This document shows positions 11,882 through 23,501 of a stretch of 64,000 nucleotides of DNA, in pieces. Position 1 is the first letter of the stretch; each line of letters opens with the position of its first letter. The position numbers were made by a program, and so were the translations under genes. This DNA is from Agroathelia rolfsii (lineage: Eukaryota; Basidiomycota; Agaricomycetes; Amylocorticiales; Amylocorticiaceae). The DNA is taken from positions 1,054,001 through 1,118,000 of the forward strand of contig JABRWF010000008.1 in the NCBI GenBank assembly GCA_018343915.1, given 5' to 3'. A model generated the notes under the pieces. That model did not search any database. It worked only from the letters and a program-made list of their open reading frames with translations, and was not told where the DNA came from.

Positions 11882-13902
11882 ATGGCTTTCTCAAGGTAGG
11901 TTTGATCTCGTATTCCACAAGCACTTGTCGGTTGAAGTATCACAATAATAAACAGTTTATCTGGCTTTGGTGCTAAACCAGCTACTGGCACAACCCCTTC
12001 GCTCTTTGGGCAACCCTCACAACCTGCGGGCTCTCTGTTTGGCCAGAACGTCACAACCAATCAGCCACAGCAGCCCAGTGGAGGTCTATTCGGTCAACCT
12101 GCTAGTGGCACTCAGCAATCTACCCCTACCACAGGCTTATTTGGCCAGCCCACCAATACGAATCAGCCTACTACAGGTCTATTTGGCCAGTCGAATACTA
12201 CATCAACGCAACCTTCAACGAGTTTGTTTGGTGCAGCTCCGACACAACAATCTACGACAAATACGCAACCGTCCACAGGTCTGTTCGGCCAACCGGCAGC
12301 ATCTACGGCGACTCAGCCGTCAACTGGGCTGTTTGGACAGCCCTCTGCTCAGCCATCAACAGGTCTATTCGGTCAGCCAGTGTCCAGCGCCACTACGCAA
12401 CCGTCCACTGGCCTTTTCGGCCAGCCTGCCTCGAGCACTACCCAACCAAGCACGGGGCTTTTTGGGCAACCTTCTGCCAATACCACACAACCGTCGACAG
12501 GTCTGTTTGGTCAATCAACAACAAACGTCACTCAACCGTCGACGGGACTATTTGGTCAATCGACAGCCGCGGCGCAGCCCCAAACCGGGTTGTTTGGCCA
12601 GTCGACAGCCCAGCCATCGATGGGAACGGGTCTGTTTGGCTCTACAACACAACCCCAACAAGCTGGCATGTTTGGCGGGAACAATAATACGTCAACATTA
12701 TTCGGAGGGCCAAAACCACAACCGAGGTAAGGATGTTTTAGCTGGTGTCGTTATCTATATTTCTTAACTAACTTGAATCTGAAGTCTAGGGCAAGTTATC
12801 CTTACGTATTACGTTTTGCTTGTTCTAATAATGGCTTTCTTCACAACAGCCTTTCAACGGTTCCTCAAGGCCAGGTTCCGTTTACTAAATCAACGAAGTT
12901 CAATGACCTTCCTGATGAACTCAAGAGAACCTTTGAAAACATCGAGTAAGTTCTCATTTTTTGTCTTTGGTTATCAGTCTTTTCATCGTCTTTAGACATA
13001 AGACACTGACTCTTCCTTGACAAGATCGCACATACAAGGCCGTATTCAAATTGGTAATGCATTGAAGCAACGTAAAGTTGGTGAAGAGGCCATGAAGGGT
13101 CAAACTCTCATTCAAAGCGTACATAAAGTCAGTAACCTAACCATTCAATAGATTCAACTATTTATTCACAGTCCTTCTTTTACTTTGCCGATACCACTCA
13201 ATCCAATTTTAGGAGCTCGTCAGTTCGACAACAACAGTCCATGCAGACCTGCTCTTCACACAAGATTTGAAAGCCAAGGTAGATCAAGCGGTACAGGATA
13301 CTATCGCTGCTACACGCATCATCGACGGCTTCAATTCGCAAAATGCTGCTAACCTCAAGAGCTATGCTGATTTCCCTCTCGAGTTCGTCTTTTGCTTCAT
13401 TACCACATTTACAAATTTACTCATACACTCCTTTGAAATATAATTAGGTACTTCTCGAGGGTAACATCACAAATGCGCGAGAGACTGGATTGGTATAAAT
13501 CTACGATCGAGGTGAGTAACATTGAACATGTGCTCATGTGACCTCCATTTCATACTGACATTGGCGACAAAAAATTAGCAAATTGAACGGAAGCTATCGT
13601 CGTCGGCGTCTCAGATACATCAGAGCCCACAAGGTGCTTCCCTCTTTCCCTTTTTCTTCTCTCAAATCCTCAATGTCGTTCAATCATAATCCTCGTCAGC
13701 CATCGCCTCTACCCTTCAAGTTCAAAATGCGACATTCCTCTCGCTTGCCAGCAAAGTTGCCGCGCTGGAGGCAGACCTGGATCGCATCCGCAAGCTATAC
13801 ACGCAGCTGTGGAGGAAGGAGACGGGCAGCATGCGTGACCCGTTCAACGAACTCGATCGGGGTGATGGGGATTTTGGTTTGCAGTCGTTGTCTGTTAGAT
13901 AG
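11882..13902 (+). CDS. NUP49: FG-repeat nucleoporin of the Nup49/Nup58 type
   Basis: Component of the central channel of the nuclear pore (Nup62-Nup54-Nup58 type subcomplex); its FG repeats form the permeability barrier and bind transport receptors. Eight exons (11882-11895, 11956-12726, 12850-12945, 13025-13127, 13213-13382, 13448-13511, 13579-13633, 13700-13902) give 491 residues in frame. The first exon codes only MAFS plus a split codon. Residues about 5-262 are low complexity with many GLFGQ repeats in a Gln/Pro/Thr/Ser background. The C-terminal half is coiled coil (NDLPDELKRTFENIE, HADLLFTQDLKAKVDQAV, DRIRKLYTQLWRKETGSMRD), as in the structural anchor domain of this family. The repeat frame was chosen over a longer overlapping frame because only it joins the downstream exons. 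Nup49 rather than another FG protein is based on the RKLYxxxWRxxTGSxRDPF-like end. Confidence 0.88.
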
Positions 13903-14303
13903 ACGGTGAGGCGGTCGCTGTTGTTGATAAGAGCAATTATTTTGCATCTTCTTGATAGTATCAAATGCGCACCCATCATGCCTCCTGAGCACGAGTAAGA
14001 GCGCTAAACAAAGTCAATTCGAGAGTGCACACGCACTATGTGCATGTCCTGTACTTTGATGTCACCTGTGTCTTATCAATATCAACCATCAACAATCGGT
14101 CTACAACTCTCTGTTGTTTTCTCTTGCTTAATTTCACTCTTCATCAAAAGAAGTGATTTAGATCAACTTGAACATCATCCGCAACGAAACTGCAAGTCTG
14201 GTTCTTCAATGCCTCGTCTTGGACTTGATTATGGGCGTCCACCAGGGCTAGGGATTAGTCTTAGTGCAGATGAAGCAATGCACCTGATCCCAGGCGCCTA
14301 TCT
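13903..14303. other. Intergenic region between NUP49 and orphan membrane protein gene
   Basis: This 401-bp spacer lies between two plus-strand genes and holds the NUP49 3' flank and the promoter of the next gene. A frame that starts at 14038 runs into the first exon of the next gene in another frame and is not supported by splicing. No other feature is seen. Confidence 0.5.
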
Positions 14304-16681
14304 ATGTCCTTGTTTATCACCCTTTTTTTTTCAAGCGCCCTTGTATCAGCAACTCTCTCCAAAAGCGCTTTTTCTATCTCAACTGCTCCACGCCCATCCA
14401 GCGTGTCTACTCGAATACAGCTTTTAAGACGGGTTTTTCTCCAATACACCCTCTTCACAGCTCATTCCGTAAACTCCTTGTTACGATGAGTCAACGATCT
14501 GTGTTTTACATACGACTCCTCCCTCACTACTTCTTGACATTGATTTAGGTATATTGGATCATTTCCACGGCCTTTGCTTTTGTGGAAGAGAGTATGCATG
14601 ATTGGATTTTTATCATCGCCTACACCGCCTATTACACCATTGTGCTATTCTTTTGGATTTTTGTGTAGGTACCATGATTTGCATATCGGATTTTATCCTA
14701 ACCGACTTCAAGGGATATTGTGACTTTCAAGCGTTCAATCTTCAAATTATGGGCCCTGTTCGAGATCTTGACTATGACTATTCTAGGGATATCTAGTTTT
14801 GCTCTTTTAGAGTACGGTCCGTACACAGGTATGACACCGACATTCTAACGCGACACTTGTGCTAACACATTACGAAGATCGTATGTACTCTGCTCAGGCT
14901 GGGTTGACTGCCACCACTTTCAAAAACATAGTCCTTATATCCAACTCTGCTCTTGCTGTTGGCACATCTCTTACATGTCTGTTGCTTGTTGTATTTTCTC
15001 TTTGGGCTACCATTTTCCCGAGTCTTGGTTGGAGCGGACACTTTGCACACGAGGATGGCTTAGTGTATGGTCCTCGACTGCGATTGCTCAGCTTGAACGC
15101 CCGAGATCCTGATGATATTGAATTTCGGCGCTCTAAAGATTCCTCTATGCTATCGTTCCTAGGTCCCCAGAGGGCAAAAGTGGGGGCCGATGACCTCCGG
15201 CACGACTTCTTGGGTTTCATGTATCGTCGAAATGTTTTTCTTAAATACAGGTCAATATCTCAATGCTGTTCCTTCAAAAAAAAAAAAAAAAAACATACTC
15301 ACTATCCTCATCAGGTACGAGTATCTGTGGGTGTCGATCGTACGCGGCAGCGTTTCTATCTACTTGGCAATGGGATTGGTGCTCTACTTCGTAATGCTTG
15401 GTTATCAAGCATTCATCGCCGGCGTAGCAGTAACCCTATCGACATATCACACGGCTCCTACTAACGGCTTGGATAATATCACTATTGTTGCTGTTAGATT
15501 TCACTTAATCTCACCTGGCTATCGTCACTAATTATGTACATCATTAGACGCAACTCGAACCTTCCGAAACGTTTGTTAATCTGCTGGGCTCTATGGGGGT
15601 TTTACCAGTCAATTTTACAGCACATGTTTCCTCAGCGGATGGTACAGAAAGTTAGTCCGTTTTATCTCTCAGAGTCTCAGGCCAGTATCTCATTATGTTT
15701 TCAGCAATCTGTCAAGGCTGGGATACTCCACTAGTGGACGCCTTCCTACAAAGCAACCTAGCACTTTTAAATTGTAACTCAGGTCCGTCTAAAGGCAATT
15801 ATTAATTCAATATGTTATTATCGTCATTAATACTAGTTATTACTGTGCACAGAAGCGCACAATCCCATTACAAAGATGAATATATCATATGATGGATACC
15901 CATCAAATGCCACTGCATACGATGTTCACTCCTCGCCGGCCATTTGGCTTGTATCCTCTCCGACATCGCAAATACTACAAGGCAGGATAATGGAGATACA
16001 AAGACAAATTTTAACCCGCGGCTCTTACAAGCTGCTACCAGCTTTCCATGATTCTGGATTGGTAGCTCTAGGCATGTTGAAGTATGGGACGGATACATGG
16101 CTCACTTATAGCATTGGTATGCTCCATTTGTTTGTACTAGGGCGGTATGTTCCCTGATAGATGTATAAATGACATAGAGCAAGCTGCCGCTACCGCATCT
16201 TTCAGCGGGACTTCATCGTCTCTGCTCCTTAGACTTGACCCAAGTCAGATCCTATTTTTCAAACAGAAGTTTCAAAGTAGTATGATCCTCGACGTTTTCC
16301 AGGTCTTCAGCAGTCTCGGTGGTATTTTCACTGTAGTCAGTGGTACCTTTGCCGTTGTGTTCGGGAGAAGCCTCCAAACCATTTTTGCTGGTTTGTATTT
16401 ATTTATTTTGTTCGTATTTCTCGAAGTACAGCGGGAATATTGAATAGTATTTTATAGGGGGAGAGTCGTTGTTCCACATTGGCCTCTTAGGCCAGTTCAA
16501 AAGCATGCGCAAAAGTTACCAGGATAGGATACAGAGAGAATTCCCCTTTCTACAACCCGAACTCCGTTCCAAAGGCTTGGCTTCCCTTTTTGCAAGTATG
16601 GCCTCGGATGCCAGTCTCTTTCGGACAACAGAGAGTCAAAAAACAAATTCGGAAGCCCTTAGTTCGCCATATGTATATTAG
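14304..16681 (+). CDS. Orphan multi-pass membrane protein (basidiomycete type)
   Basis: Function unknown. Ten exons (14304-14468, 14549-14664, 14713-14828, 14878-15250, 15315-15492, 15548-15650, 15705-15782, 15853-16116, 16178-16390, 16458-16681) join into one 609-residue frame, strong evidence for a real, spliced gene. Hydrophobic segments are visible near the N terminus (MSLFITLFFSSALVSATLSK), in IISTAFAFV, in IFIIAYTAYYTIVLFFWIFV, in ILTMTILGISSFALL, in TSLTCLLLVVFSLWATIF and in SIYLAMGLVLYFVMLGYQAF. A loop of about 180 residues follows, with several N-glycosylation sequons (DNIT, VNFT, MNIS, SNAT) and three cysteines. A last hydrophobic stretch (GGIFTVVSGTFAVVFG) precedes a charged cytoplasmic tail. 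The likely topology is an N-terminal bundle, an outside domain and a final TM. The intron at 15251-15314 carries a run of about 17 A. The 5' exon is the least certain part. It could be a receptor-like or wall-sensing protein; this is speculation. Confidence 0.75.
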
Positions 16682-17426
16682 CAGGCCAGTTTTTTTGGTC
16701 AAATGCCCTTCTTTGCCTGTATATTTCTGTAGGGCTTTTTGAAAAATGCTATCCCCCCTTTTGCACACTGTTGATATCTCTGACTCATCCACTGGGTAAC
16801 TGGGCTAGTTTTTATCGAATTTTAATCTTTTGGTCAATGTCGCCTCCATATCGAATGCCGAGACTTCCCTTTAATGCTTTGAAGCCCAGCCTGGTGTCGT
16901 CCAGTTCACTTGCGTCACAGCTTAGTCCACTCAATACCAGGCGACTTTGCATGAATTACAGGAGGAAAAATGATCTAAATCACATTCATTTTTATCAGCT
17001 CGTATTCGCTTGTATTTATTGTATGGTACGTACAGGTTCATGGGGAATCAGGTCATTTGTACAAGAACGTTAAATATGTAGATATGGAAGGGGAGCGTCT
17101 TCGAGGCGTGATACTAGTAAATGCGTAAATACCTTGCACATATATGACGGAAGACAAGATGGCGAGTATGGTAAACCAAGAAAAGAAATAAGGAGGTTTG
17201 TGAAAGAGGCCATAGCAGACAAAATATATCGATGGATGCATAGGGGTAGATATTTGGATTTGAAATGGATTACAAGGCTTTCACAGGGGACTGGGAGTAT
17301 GGCGTGGTAAAGATAGTCTGAAGAACGGGATATTGAGAATTGTGATTTGTTACGAAAGAAAGGAGAGCCGCATCATGCACACGGATGGCGTCCGAACGAG
17401 AGGAAGAAACGATCGCGGAGATCCGC
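16682..17426. other. Convergent intergenic region
   Basis: This 745 bp separates the 3' ends of the orphan membrane gene (+) and the SAP-domain gene (-). It is AT-rich; the short frames on both strands have no recognisable product. I see nothing else in it. Confidence 0.55.
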
Positions 17427-20400
17427 CTAATCATCCACGTTCATCTGGTCTTCTTGTGTTACACGATTGCTAGTCGTGGCGATTTGGCCACGCCTGTGCA
17501 TATACTCGCTCTGCCTTACGCGTTTCTTCGCGCTCAGGAGCACGCTATTATCACCGCCTGTTTTGCCGCTATAGCTCTGGCGAACATTTGAACCAATGCT
17601 CGAGCGAACCCGTGGAGACGGACGAGAAGCAGAAGCAGCCGCGCTGATGCCCGATGGCTGCCGAGGTTTTGTGGGCGTGTTATTGTTGTTATTATCACTG
17701 TCAATCTGGTTGAGGGACTCAGCCCGTTGTAGAGCCAGCTTGGCAATGACTTTCGAGCGAGAGATACGTGGTCTTCTCCCGGAGAGCTTGGGTCGTACGC
17801 TGTTTGGACTGAGCGTCTCGGCACCGGTGATGGACTTATCCTCACTACCGACGGGATGATCCTGCTCCTTGTGCTGTTCTTGCTGCAGTTGCGGCTCCTG
17901 CTGCTGCTTTGTGCGCGAGACAGGGGCAGTTTTGGGCACTGAAGGTAAAACCAAAGGTTTGCTGAAGATCTTTGTCTCCCTGTCACCTGCAGGCGTTCGA
18001 GGCGAGAGTAAGGCCGCCTGCATCTTCTGCGGGCTATTCGTAATTGGATCCAAGACATTCTTCTTCGCAAGGGCTTGCTTGGCCAGCGAGCTGGCTGTAG
18101 GTGCTAGCAATCTCGACGCCATACGCGGTCTAATTGGTGAGCTTAAGGTAGCGGCGGCAGTAGGAGCGGGAGAGGCAGCAGGAGCAGCAGCGGCAGCGGG
18201 AGGGTCCTGGTCGAATACACCTAGGACGCTAGGCCGTGAAGTGGATGGTTTACGTATACCATCAACCTCAGCAGGAGCTTTAGGGCGTACACCAAGGGAT
18301 GCAACAGGGGCTGCGTTATTGCGTACGTTTAGCTTTGAATTAGTCGATCCCATGGCATTAGCGCGAAGGTTAGAGGCCATGGCACCAGTTCTGGATGGTA
18401 CCGTACTAGCATTGACAGCGTCCTTTCGTGCGAGATACGGGTGCGGACCCGTCATGCGAGGTGGAATAGGAGGCTTGGTACCAAGACTGGATTCGCCTGT
18501 AGTTGTAGTTACATGCATGCGACTGGCTACTGAGATAGTAGAAGCCTTAGGAATAGTTTTTGAAGTCGTAGCATGGTCATTGTTAGTCGGCTTGGTACCA
18601 CTTGTGCTCCGGTTCAACGCGTTTTGCACAATTGACTTGGCAGCCGAGAAGAGTCCAAACTTGGGGCGGGGTTTTACTTTCCAAAAAAGGTCAGTCAGAT
18701 TCTAGTTTGATGTAAGAACTAGCAAACATACCAGGAGTCGTGGTCCCTTTGACGACATTTGGGCGCCCAACCTTGTTCATACTCTCCTGGGCGAGGGTCT
18801 GCTTGGCAGCAACAGTGGGCCTACCCATGCCAACACTCTGGCGAGCAGCCTGGCCGCTTCTCCTACGGGCGCGTGCAACCTCGAGCTTGCGACGGATAGC
18901 TTCCCTGTCTTTCTGCTCGCGTTCGACCTCTTCCGGCGAGAGCACTTGCCCGGTCAGCGAGACGCGACGCGCTTGCTTGTTAGCAGATGAACTGACATCC
19001 TCCGAGGAGGCGACACGTTGACGCTTCGTGGATCTCTTGTCGTCTTCATCCGATTCATCATTGCCAAGGGCCCCAGGAAGCACCTTCTTGCGCGAGCCTG
19101 CGCTAACGACGCGTGCGCCAGGGGCGAGGTTAGACTTTCTCGCACTCGGCACACCTTTTCCAAGGGCTGGTTTCTTGTCTTCGATAGCGACGGACTTCCT
19201 CTTCATCCCGGCAGCGACAGTCTTCTGCTTATCAGAAGTGCCTCTGCGAGCAGCATAGTGGTTCGCGATCGAGTCCATTTTATTGAAATGATTGTCGTGC
19301 GCAGAGGCGAACCTGTCTTTCGGTTTGATTTGTGCCGAGGAAGTTGAGGTAGCGGCAAGGCTCATTGGTTTACGATCAAGAATGTCAGCTGCGATAGGGG
19401 CTACACCTTCGGCTGCTAGTCGTCGATTCATCTCTTCGAGCACTGATGCGGCAGCACTCTGGAACTGAGTGTTGGAAACTGAATGGGTGGGTTTTGAGGA
19501 GCCAAATACGAATGTTTCGGTCGGCAAAGATGCCTTTGTAGAAGGAGAAGGAACCTTGTGCTTGTCTGTGGACGAATCCACGCTCATTGCAGGGAGAGAT
19601 GGACGAGGGGCGGAACGAGCAGGAGCGACGTCTGCGGGAGGTATCACCCTTTGAGGGGTAGGAGATGTGACGCCGGCACCACCCGGCACATTCGCCTCCT
19701 TGCCCTCTTCCTCATCGTCTGAGGTAGGTAGGTCAGGATACAAGTTTCCGGGTGTACGCTTGACCTCGTAGACGGTTTCCTTATCAGGAGAGGGCGGAGG
19801 CCATACTCGGGCGCCAGCTAGACCCGGGGTTCCTGCAACAAGATCATAACGCGTTGCAAATGCTTTAAGCTGAGGTGTGGCGGTGGTAAGAGCGGGCCTG
19901 ACGATGGAACTAGAGCGTCTTGGTGTAGCTGGTCCCTTGCTATTGTCGTCTAACCCAGAGGAAGAGGACGTTACAAGACGAATTGTAGTCGATGTGGCGT
20001 GGTCTCCAACACTGAGTCTAGCATTAACGGGAGCAGGGCGGCCAGCGCGAGAAGCCTCTCCGGGAATAGGTTCTTCATCCAGCTCAGTAACGGGTAAAGA
20101 GGACGAAGGAGGTATGTTTTCATAAGGGACAGATGCTTGTATTAGGGAGTCACGGTCCGAGACGACGCGATTTCGGCCAGTGGCACTGGGACGAGAGTCA
20201 ACATTGGAAGCGTCAGCGGTGCTGCGTTTTAATCCTAGTGTACTGGCGATAGCCCTGATGGAAGACGTGACGCTTGACGCTGACAAAAATATTAGTGAAT
20301 TATAGGGCAAGTGGTAGTAACTGGGACTCATTCACGTTTTGATGTGCCTGTACCAAATTCCCCTACTACACCGCCGTTCACCGTACGCATAGAAGACATG

Positions 20401-20786
20401 GTGCCGTTGTTGGAGTGTTGGTACTCGGGCTCCTCGGCAATATCATCCATGACAATTTCCCACTGCTCACTTGGACGAGGGGGCTGAGCTGCCCAGCTCG
20501 AGTTGCTTGAGCCTATAAAACCATGCTCACCCCCATCATCATCACTGTCCGCGGGTATTGACTTGACAAGTTCGCGAGCGCGTGCTTCTTCAGTCTGTAC
20601 TGCCATACGCAAAGGCGAATCGGGTGGTAATGTCTGTGCATGTTGACGAAGGCGGTCAACGATATCTGTATTCTTTCCGTTGGCTTTGAGCGCGTGAATC
20701 TTGCATAATTTCACGAGCTGATTGCGCTTGAGGGAATGTAATGCGGGCGAATTGAAGAGGATCTCTGTCGTAGTGTCGTTGGCCAT
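17427..20786 (-). CDS. Large SAP-domain protein, mostly disordered, probably chromatin- or microtubule-associated
   Basis: A 1082-residue protein in three exons (20336-20786, 18732-20279, 17427-18676) with phases closing. A SAP helix-extension-helix motif lies at about residues 14-50 (LHSLKRNQLVKLCKIHALKANG and the following VDRLRQHAQ); SAP motifs bind AT-rich or scaffold-attached DNA. The rest is low complexity, rich in Ser, Pro, Ala, Arg and Lys, with acidic patches (DSDDDGGE, DDEEEG), a basic helical stretch (about 620-670, EEVEREQKDREAIRRKLEVA) and many short basic clusters. The end reads KKRVRQSEYMHRRGQ. An N-terminal SAP motif plus a long basic Ser/Pro region recalls animal NuSAP, which bundles spindle microtubules, but orthology cannot be shown by eye. 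A palindromic GATCACGTGATC lies about 200 bp upstream. The product is probably nuclear. The function is not assigned. Confidence 0.82.
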
Positions 20787-21326
20787 GGTAACGATAAAAA
20801 AGTTGCACTAATGCAAAAAAGGCGTTCTTCGATTTTTTGGTTGGGTACCCGGTGCTAATATGGAGGAAAGCCGCACTGAGAACTGCTAGATCATGTAAAT
20901 CGGTCAGTAAACTGGTTATGGCTGGCTGTTGACAACACCGCGCGTGGCTGAGCAACAAGACAACCGTGACACCATTTACCACAGATCACGTGATCGTTCT
21001 CGGTGCATGTGACCTTACCCCCTTTTTCTCTATCATCAGGACAGCATAACAAATAGCCAGTTCCCAAGTCCCTCGAAGTTTTAAAAAGTCGATTGTATGC
21101 TGCGTGTATTTTTTTGGCTATCAATAAGCGAGCTGTGCAAGACTGAGTTCTTCTACTGGCACTGGTTTCGTATCACTTTGTCATGAGATTCCAATGGACC
21201 ATCCATACGGAAAAACTTATATTACTATATTCAAACTTCCTACCCAAAGTAGTAAATCTTTGTGGCATATAACTATTTTATCCATGAAACTTGCTCCATA
21301 ATATACATTGCGACAGGGGCGTGAAA
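20787..21326. promoter_or_regulatory. Upstream region of SAP gene with palindromic E-box
   Basis: This 540 bp lies between the 3' end of the GH28 gene and the start of the SAP gene. At 20984-20995 is the perfect 12-bp palindrome GATCACGTGATC, which contains the bHLH core CACGTG about 200 bp from the SAP start codon; GCATGTGACC follows at about 21005. CACGTG elements are bound by bHLH factors of the Cbf1/Pho4 type in other fungi; a role here is inference. The rest shows nothing clear. Confidence 0.4.
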
Positions 21327-23460
21327 TTAGGCCTCTCCTGTGCTGTTACAAGGTGCTAATACCAAAGGGTTAGCTATGCTAGTTGACACTGTACGGCTAA
21401 GCCAAGCTTACCATTCAGGCCACTCTCGTTGATAACGTTTTGACAAATGTATCTTGCCCCCTTTCCGGCCGGTGGGGATACATTGAAATCTTCGAAGGTG
21501 ATGTTTGGACATGGTGCATTCGAGCTGCATGTCAAGTCAACAACTATTATTTTAACGTCAGTAAAATGCGCAAGGTTGCTGGATGTAAAAAAGCGTCCAG
21601 CAGGAACTTGAAGAAACTTAACTGGTATTTGTATCAGCGGTACCACTCCAGTTCTTATAAGTGATGTCGGCGAACTGGAAATAGCTGGGCACGTCGCCAC
21701 TCGAGCCTCCATTGGTCTGATAAATGTGTACTGGAATGTCAACTTCATCAAGTACTACCGAAGAAAGGACAACATTTTTGACAGTGCCGTTTCCACCACC
21801 ACCTCCCGTAGGTGGGGTACCGTGAATAGAGGCGGTCCAGGATTTCATGTATACCTAAATGAATTGGGAGTGAGTATGTCGTGGTCGTGATCCTCAAGAT
21901 TTGTGGAATTAACGAACACCAGAGCCCATGTTTGGTTGTATGCTCGAATTAAGGCGAATCATCTGGTATTAGATTCAACGTTGAGCGCATATATCCATCT
22001 AACGTCAAAAAATAACTTACATGCAAATCGGTCATGGTAACGTTCTCGACAATATCATACTACAAAACAAGAAAGTATGAGCTTACTCGTTCAAGGTTCT
22101 AAAGTGCATATAGAGGTGGAACTCCGACTTACAAGTTGATAGTATTGGCCCAGTGAGCCAAATGCAATGCCATTTCCACCACGGCACGTGTAATTGCGCA
22201 CGTCCAAGTTCGTGGTGTTCTAGAAAAGGTAATACTTAGTGGTGGTTGTCAGGTATAATGATAAGTATATTTTACCCCTTTAACTGCTAAGCAATCGTCA
22301 CCGCATGTTACCTATGATAGAGTGCAATTCGTGAGTTAGTATGGTCATATAAAAAGTGTATGTGTGTGTGACATACATCCCAGTTATATAACTTAACATT
22401 GTCTACACGGTATGTGTCAATACCATCGGTGTTGGGTACGATACTATCATATTTCTGACATTAGTTATCGTTTCCTGACCAAGCCATGACGGGTGCGTAC
22501 TTTTTTCCGAAGAAGGTCGCATTAGTGTTCGTGGCATTGACTAACATACCGTCATATGTGATACCCGCAGAGTTGGCAACTGCGTTTGACCAGAACGGAG
22601 GGCTCTAAAAAATGGTTCAAAATGCGACTTCCTTCTCTTCTTGAATCGTATGAAAATTTACTACCTCTATTCTGAAGTTGCGAATAACAGCGTTTGTTGC
22701 TTCATATACAGTAAGCGAAACTGGCCGGCCATCACCGTCTTCACGAGGGACCGTGGTATAATAATCCCACCAAGGCTTTGATGTTTCACGATGTCAATTA
22801 TCAAGAATGTAAACCAGAAATTGGGAAAACGTACTTGGCCATTGCCTTGTATACCACCCGTGTTAAACGCGTCGATGACGAAATCTTGTCCTGAGACAAC
22901 AAACCACGACGCCTGGTCTTGGATAAAAATTACGCGATACGTGTTATTCGAGTTAAGCCAATATTGGATGTTCGGCTCAAACTAGAAACTCGTGGTCGGC
23001 ATACGGTGGTACTTTACATGAAACTGGTAGTCATACATTCAGATAGCCGTGCAGTTCAACTGTTGCCGAAGTGAGATTCCATGTCATTTTCCTATAAACA
23101 GATAGCATTATGAATGTAATATTCTAATATTGAAAATAACTAATATTCTAAAATAGAACTTTACCTTGTGATGTTAAAGTTCCCGGGGGAGAAGACTGTG
23201 GTACCACCAACACCACAATGAGAAATGGCCGCCAAAACCTTTCAGACGTGTAAGGCAAAATTCTGGATTCCAGTTGTCGTCCAACGTACATTGTCCGTAT
23301 CATCTTTGCCAGGACCCAGAGGTGTTAGTGAGCAAGTATTCGAATGGTAATCATATTGGTAAGTATGGGCTACAGAATTCTTTTCAAGTACTGTTGCACA
23401 AGCGTAGTGTGCCAGTGAGAACAATGCCAGCCAGGACGGTAACTTGGTGAGGATAGCCAT
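21327..23460 (-). CDS. Secreted GH28 family pectinase (exo-polygalacturonase or rhamnogalacturonan-active)
   Basis: Hydrolyses galacturonic- or rhamnogalacturonic-type pectin outside the cell. Fourteen exons: 23290-23460, 23165-23238, 23037-23091, 22835-22981, 22665-22775, 22491-22604, 22377-22454, 22276-22311, 22133-22219, 22021-22059, 21918-21962, 21623-21854, 21412-21543, 21327-21373; about 455 residues. A signal peptide begins the protein (MAILTKLPSWLALFSLAHYA). GH28 motifs: NTDGID (first Asp), CGDDCLAVKG (two Asp), then CRGGNGIAFGSLGQY where most members have GHG, and YMKSW in place of the usual RIKSW. Every junction closes except exon 6 to 7: the good donor at 22500 gives a 46-nt intron but breaks the frame, while the in-frame donor at 22490 leaves an unusually short 36-nt intron. 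So the copy may be frameshifted. A TATA box at 23494-23501 favours the start at 23460 over an in-frame start 18 nt upstream. Confidence 0.85.
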
Positions 23461-23493
23461 TGTTTCTCCATTCCTCATAAAACAGTCCCAGGA

Positions 23494-23501
23494 CTTTTAT
23501 A
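23494..23501 (-). promoter_or_regulatory. TATA box of GH28 gene
   Basis: On the minus strand this reads TATAAAAG, 34-41 bases before the ATG at 23460. That spacing puts the transcription start almost at the start codon, so the upstream in-frame ATG at 23478 is unlikely to be used. Confidence 0.6.

Noticed and set aside
11967..12767. 266-codon frame rich in Leu, Arg and Gln
   Set aside because: It is a +1 shadow of the GLFGQ repeats of NUP49; only the FG frame splices into the downstream coiled-coil exons.
17869..18705. 278-codon plus-strand open frame
   Set aside because: It lies antisense to the third exon of the SAP gene; its Ala/Gly/Val-rich composition is the shadow of the repetitive basic protein, and it has no family features.
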